From the NCBI GenBank assembly GCA_963691815.1, contig OY829657.1, forward strand, positions 3,347,533 through 3,411,532: 64,000 bases of DNA, given 5' to 3'. The position numbers and the translations under genes were made by a program. A model generated the notes under the pieces. That model searched no databases, had not been told where the DNA came from, and was given only the letters and a program-made list of their open reading frames with translations. How positions within the stretch are numbered: the first letter of the stretch is position 1; the number at the start of each line of letters is the position of its first letter. The DNA comes from Echiichthys vipera. Taxonomy: Eukaryota > Chordata > Actinopteri > Perciformes > Trachinidae. This document shows, one piece after another, positions 59,254-64,000 of this stretch.

Positions 59254-60971
59254 CATGTTTTTGTGGTGTTTTCATCCGTTTTAAGTCGTTCTTTCATGTT
59301 TTTCTGATGTTTTCATCCGTTTTAAGTCATTTTTTCATGTTTTTGTGGTGTTTTCATCTGTTTTAGTCGTTTTTTCATGTTTTTGTGGTGTTTTAATCGG
59401 TTTTAAGTCGTTTTTTCATGTTTTTGTGATGTTTTCATCCGTTTTAAGTCGTTTTTTCACGTTTTTGTGGTGTTTTCATCCGTTTTAAGTCGTTTTTTCA
59501 CGTTTTTGTGGTGTTTTCATCCGTTTTAAGTCGTTTTTTCACGTTTTTGTGGTGTTTTCATCCGTTTTAAGTCGTTTTTTCATGTTTTTCTGATGTTTTC
59601 ATCTGTTTTAGTCTTTTTTTTACGTTTTTGTGGTGTTTTCATCCGTTTTAAGTCGTTTTTTCATGTTTTTGTGGTGTTTTCATCCGTTTTAAGTCGTTTT
59701 TTCACGTTTTTGTGGTGTTTTCATCCGTTTTAAGTCGTTTTTTCACGTTTTTGTGGTGTTTTCATCCGTTTTAAGTCGTTTTTTCATGTTTTTCTGATGT
59801 TTTCCTCCGTTTTAGTCTTTTTTTTACGTTTTTGTGGTGTTTTCATCCGTTTTAAGTCTTTTTTTCATGTTTTTGTGGTGTTTTCATCCGTTTTAAGTCG
59901 TTCTTTCACGTTTTTGTGGTGTTTTCATCCGTTTTAAGTCGTTTTTTCACGTTTTTGTGGTGTTTTCATCCGTTTTAAGTCGTTTTTTCATGTTTTTGTG
60001 GTGTTTTCATCCGTTTTAAGTCGTTTTTTCATGTTTTTCTGATGTTTTCATCCGTTTTAGTCTTTTTTTTACGTTTTTGTGGTGTTTTCATCCGTTTTAA
60101 GTCATTTTTTCATGTTTTTGTGGTGTTTTCATCCGTTTTAGTCGTTTTTTTTACGTTTATGTGGTGTTTTCATCCGTTTTAAGTCATTTTTTCATGTTTT
60201 TGTGGTGTTTTCATCCGTTTTAAGTCATTTTTTCATGTTTTTGTGATGTTTTCAACCGTTTTAAGTCATTTTTTTTACGTTTTTGTGATGTTTTCATCCG
60301 TTTTAGTCGTTTTTTCACGTTTTTGTGTTGTTTTTATCCGTTTTAAGTTGTTTTTTCACGTTTTTGTGGTGTTTTCATCCGCTTTAAGTCGTTTTTTCAT
60401 GTTTTTCTGATGTTTTCATCCGTTTTAGTCTTTTTTTTATGTTTTTGTGGTGTTTTCATCCGTTTTAAGTCATTTTTTTACGTTTTTGTGGTGTTTTCAT
60501 CCGTTTTAAGTCATTTCTCCATGTTTTTGTGATGTTTTCATCCGTTTCAAGTCGTTTTTCCACGTTTTTGTGGTGTTTTCATCCGTTTTTAATCGTTTTT
60601 CCACGTTTTTGTGATGTTTTCATCTGTTTTTAGTCGTTTTTTTACGTTTTTTGTGTTTTTCATCTGTTTTTAGTCGTTTTTTAAACTTTTTGTGGTGTTT
60701 TGCGTCTGTTTTTAGTCGTTAGGGGTTAGGGTTCATGTTTTTGTGGTGTTTTCATCTTTTTTTAATCGTTTTTCCACGTTTTTGTGATGTTTTCATCCGT
60801 TTTATTTGTTTTTTTTACGTTTTTGTGATGTTTTCATCTGTTTTAGTCGTTTTTTTTACATTTTTGTGGTGTTTTCATCTGTTTTTAATCGTTTTTCCAC
60901 GTTTTTGTGATGTTTTCATCTGTTTTTAGTCGTTTTTTTACGTTTTTTGTGTTTTGCGTCTGTTTTTAGTC
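59254..60971 (+). repeat. S array 5
   Basis: About 42 monomers, with a gttaggggttagggttcatg patch near 60719. It starts like S array 3, then diverges. Confidence 0.92.
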
Positions 60972-61042
60972 GTTAGGGGTTAGGGTTAGGGTTAGGGTTT
61001 AGGATTAGGGTTAGGGTTAGGGTTAGGGTTTAGGGGTTAGGG

Positions 61043-61293
61043 TTATTTTAGAGACTTGAAACTTTGGCTACCCCCCCTATTTCGTGGGTGCCGAGTGCAC
61101 TCGTGCTGGTTTCGTTGCGATCGGACATCAGGAACCCTTCGATATAAAACAATTGTGTGCCTATTTTTTTTCCCTTAGGTGCTCATTCGTTGAGACTTCA
61201 CCTACCCCCCTAATTATGGCCACGCACTTTCCATCGGTACCAAAATGGAGTCTCTACGACGTTCCTATCAAAAGTTATGGCCTATTTAAAATA
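61043..61293 (+). repeat. U cassette 6
   Basis: Full-length; cttcacctac and cacgcacttt replace two CpGs found in the other copies. Confidence 0.92.
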
Positions 61294-61684
61294 GGGTTAA
61301 GGTTTGAGATTAGGGTTAGGGTTTAGGATTAGGGTTAGGGTTAGGGTTGAGATTAGGGTTAGGGTTAGGGTTGGGGTTAGGGTTAGGGTTGAGATTAGGG
61401 TTAGGGTTAGGGTTAGGGTTAGGGTTGGGGTTAGAGTTAGGGTTAGGGTTAGGGTTAGGGTTGGGGTTAGAGTTGAGATTAGGGTTAGGGTTAGGGTTGA
61501 GATTAGGGTTAGGGTTAGGGTTAGGGTTAGGGTTGGGGTTAGGGTTAGGGTTAGGGTTGAGATTAGGGTTAGGGTTAGGGTTAGGGTTGGGGTTAGGGTT
61601 AGGGTTAGGGTTAGGGTTGAGATTAGGGTTAGGGTTATGGTTGAGATTAGGGTTAGGGTTATGGTTGAGATTAGGGTTAGGGTT
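61294..61684 (+). repeat. T array 6
   Basis: Short telomere-variant array with TTATGG variants near its right end, like the ends of T arrays 1, 2 and 4. Confidence 0.94.
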
Positions 61685-62422
61685 CATGTTTTTGTGATGT
61701 TTTCATCCATTTTAAGTCGTTTTTTCATGTTTTTGTGGTGTTTTCATCCATTTTAAGTCGTTTGTTCATGTTTTTGTGGTGTTTTCATCTGTTTTAAGTC
61801 GTTTTTCCACGTTTTTGTGATGTTTTCATCTGTTTTAGTCGTTTTTTCATGTTTTTGTGATGTTTTCATCCGTTTTTAATCGTTTTTCCACGTTTTTGTG
61901 ATGTTTTCATCTGTTTTTAGTCGTTTTTTTTACGTTTTTTGTGTTTTTCATCTGTTTTTAGTCGTTTTTTAAACTTTTTGTGGTGTTTTGCGTCTGTTTT
62001 TAGTCGTTAGGGGTTAGGTTTCATGTTTTTGTGGTGTTTTCATCTTTTTTTAATCGTTTTTCCACGTTTTTGTGGTGTTTTCATCTGTTTTATTTGTTTT
62101 TTTTACGTTTTTGTGGTGTTTTCATCCGTTTTAAGTCGTTTTTTCATGTTTTTGTGATGTTTTCATCCGTTTTAGTTGTTTATTTTACGTTTTTGTGGTG
62201 TTTTCATCCGTTTTAAGTCATTTTTTCATGTTTTTGTGGTGTTTTCATCCGTTTTAAGTCGTTTTTTCACGTTTTTGTGATGTTTTCATCTGTTTTAGTC
62301 GTTTTTTTACATTTTTGTGGTGTTTTCATCTGTTTTTAATCGTTTTTCCACGTTTTTGTGATGTTTTCATCTGTTTTTAGTCGTTTTTTTACGTTTTTTG
62401 TGTTTTGCGTCTGTTTTTAGTC
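61685..62422 (+). repeat. S array 6
   Basis: About 18 monomers; the right part matches S arrays 2 and 4, including the embedded gttaggggttagg patch near 62005. Confidence 0.92.
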
Positions 62423-62488
62423 GTTAGGGGTTAGGGTTAGGGTTTAGGATTAGGGTTAGGGTTTAGGATTAGGGTTTAGGGGTTAGGG

Positions 62489-62738
62489 TTATTTTAGAGA
62501 CTTGAAACTTTGGCTACCCCCCCTATTTCGTGGGTGCCGAGTTCACTCGTGCTGGTTTCGTTGCGATCGGACATCGGGAACCCTTTGATATAAAACAATT
62601 GTGTGCCTATTTTTTTTCCTTAGGTGCTCATTTGTTGAGACTTTGCCTACTCCCCTAATTATGGCCACGCGCTTTCCATCGGTACCAAAATGGAGTCTCT
62701 ACGACGTTCCTATCAAAAGTTATGGCCTATTTAAAATA
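62489..62738 (+). repeat. U cassette 7
   Basis: Full-length, but its T run before ccttagg is one base shorter than in cassettes 1-6, which shifts the reading frame through it. Confidence 0.92.
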
Positions 62739-63430
62739 GGGTTAAGGTTTGAGATTAGGGTTAGGGTTAGGGTTAGGGTTTAGGATTAGGGTTAGGGTTA
62801 GGGTTAAGGTTTGAGATTAGGGTTAGGGTTAGGGTTAGGGTTAGGGTTGAGATTAGGGTTAGGGTTAGGGTTGAGATTAGGGTTAGGGTTGGGGTTAGGG
62901 TTAGGGTTAGGGTTGGGGTTAGGGTTGGGGTTGGGGTTAGGGTTAGGGTTAGGGTTGGGGTTGAGATTAGGGTTAGGGTTAGGGTTAGGGTTAGGGTTGA
63001 GATTAGGGTTAGGGTTAGGGTTGGGGTTAGGGTTAGGGTTAGGGTTAGGGTTAGGGTTAGGGTTAGGGTTGGGGTTAGAGTTGAGATTAGGGTTAGGGTT
63101 GGGGTTAGGGTTAGGGTTAGGGTTATGGTTGAGATTAGGGTTAGGGTTGGGGTTAGGGTTATGGTTGAGATTAGGGTTAGGGTTAGGGTTAGGGTTAGGG
63201 TTGAGATTAGGGTTAGGGTTAGGGTTGAGATTAGGGTTAGGGTTGGGGTTAGGGTTAGGGTTAGGGTTGGGGTTAGGGTTAGGGTTAGGGTTGGGGTTAG
63301 GGTTGAGATTAGGGTTAGGGTTAGGGTTAGGGTTAGGGTTGAGATTAGGGTTAGGGTTGGGGTTAGGATTAGGGTTAGGGTTTAGGATTAGGGTTAGGGT
63401 TAGGGTTAGGGTTAGGGTTTAGGGGTTAGG
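62739..63430 (+). repeat. T array 7, not followed by S
   Basis: Telomere-variant array that runs directly into cassette 8 with no 41-bp satellite between, an exception to the U-T-S order. Confidence 0.94.
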
Positions 63431-63431
63431 T

Positions 63432-63681
63432 TTATTTTAGAGACTTGAAACTTTGGCTACCCCCCCTATTTCGTGGGTGCTGAGTGCACTCGTGCTGGTT
63501 TCGTTGCGATCGGACATTGGGAACCCTTTGATATAAAACAATTGTGTGCCTATTTTTTTTCCTTAGGTGCTCATTTGTTGAGACTTCGCCTACCCCCCTA
63601 ATTATGGCCACGCGCTTTCCATCGGTACGAAAATGGAGTCTCTACGACGTTCCTATCAAAAGTTATGGCCGATTTAAAATA
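63432..63681 (+). repeat. U cassette 8
   Basis: Full-length with the shortened T run; reads ggccgattta where the others have ggcctattta. Confidence 0.92.
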
Positions 63682-63897
63682 GGGTTAAGGTTTGAGATTA
63701 GGGTTAGGGTTAGGGTTAGGGTTAGGGTTGAGATTAGGGTTAGGGTTGGGGTTAGGGTTAGGGTTGGGGTTAGGGTTAGGGTTAGGGTTAGGGTTAGGGT
63801 TAGGGTTGGGGTTGAGATTAGGGTTAGGGTTAGGGTTAGGGTTGGGGTTAGGGTTAGGGTTAGGGTTGGGGTTGAGATTAGGGTTAGGGTTAGGGTT
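63682..63897 (+). repeat. T array 8
   Basis: Short telomere-variant array of about 36 hexamers with gggttcatg at its end. Confidence 0.94.
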
Positions 63898-64000
63898 CAT
63901 GTTTTTGTGGTGTTTTCATCCGTTTTAAGTCGTTCTTTCATGTTTTTCTGATGTTTTCATCCGTTTTAAGTCATTTTTTCATGTTTTTGTGGTGTTTTCA
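63898..64000 (+). repeat. S array 8, cut by window edge
   Basis: Starts like S arrays 3 and 5 (including the guttctttc-type variant near 63932, DNA gttctttca) and runs off the window. Confidence 0.9.

Overview
The window looks like the end of a teleost chromosome arm, probably a percomorph fish. The evidence is three recognisable vertebrate genes in a conserved order (matn3, wdr35, kcns3, all on the + strand), fish-type tRNA-derived SINEs, Rex/RTE- and L2-like LINE fragments, hAT-like, Tc1-like and pogo-like miniature elements, and a final 16 kb of TTAGGG-related repeats. From memory, human MATN3 and WDR35 are adjacent and co-oriented on 2p24 and KCNS3 lies nearby, so this is conserved synteny.

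Layout. 1-9861: 3' half of a matrilin-3 gene. It has twelve EGF-like exons inside the window (the left edge begins a few bases after a thirteenth), a decayed EGF exon, and a coiled-coil domain split by an AT-AC (U12-type) intron. 9862-12116: matn3 3' flank and the wdr35 promoter, with a ZNF143-type site, ETS sites and an X-box-like sequence. 12117-33780: complete wdr35 (IFT121) in 28 coding exons that join in frame to 1185 codons; its introns carry most of the mobile elements and a 17-bp minisatellite. 33781-36500: repeats and microsatellites. 36600-40382: kcns3 (Kv9.3), with a non-coding first exon and a single coding exon of 433 codons. 40383-47680: intergenic repeats, including three hAT-like miniature elements with 8-bp target duplications, LINE fragments and two long TG tracts.

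47680-64000: a higher-order satellite made of three modules. U is a non-telomeric cassette of about 250 bp (eight copies). T is an array of TTAGGG variants. S is an AT-rich 41-bp satellite. The usual order is U-T-S, always in the same direction, and two large blocks repeat at a 4642-bp offset. The G-rich strand runs 5' to 3' rightward, as expected if the chromosome end lies to the right. This is the least ordinary part of the window. The three genes do not form a pathway: matrilin-3 is extracellular cartilage matrix, WDR35 is an intraflagellar-transport-A subunit in cilia, and Kv9.3 is a modulatory potassium-channel subunit. They share only conserved position.
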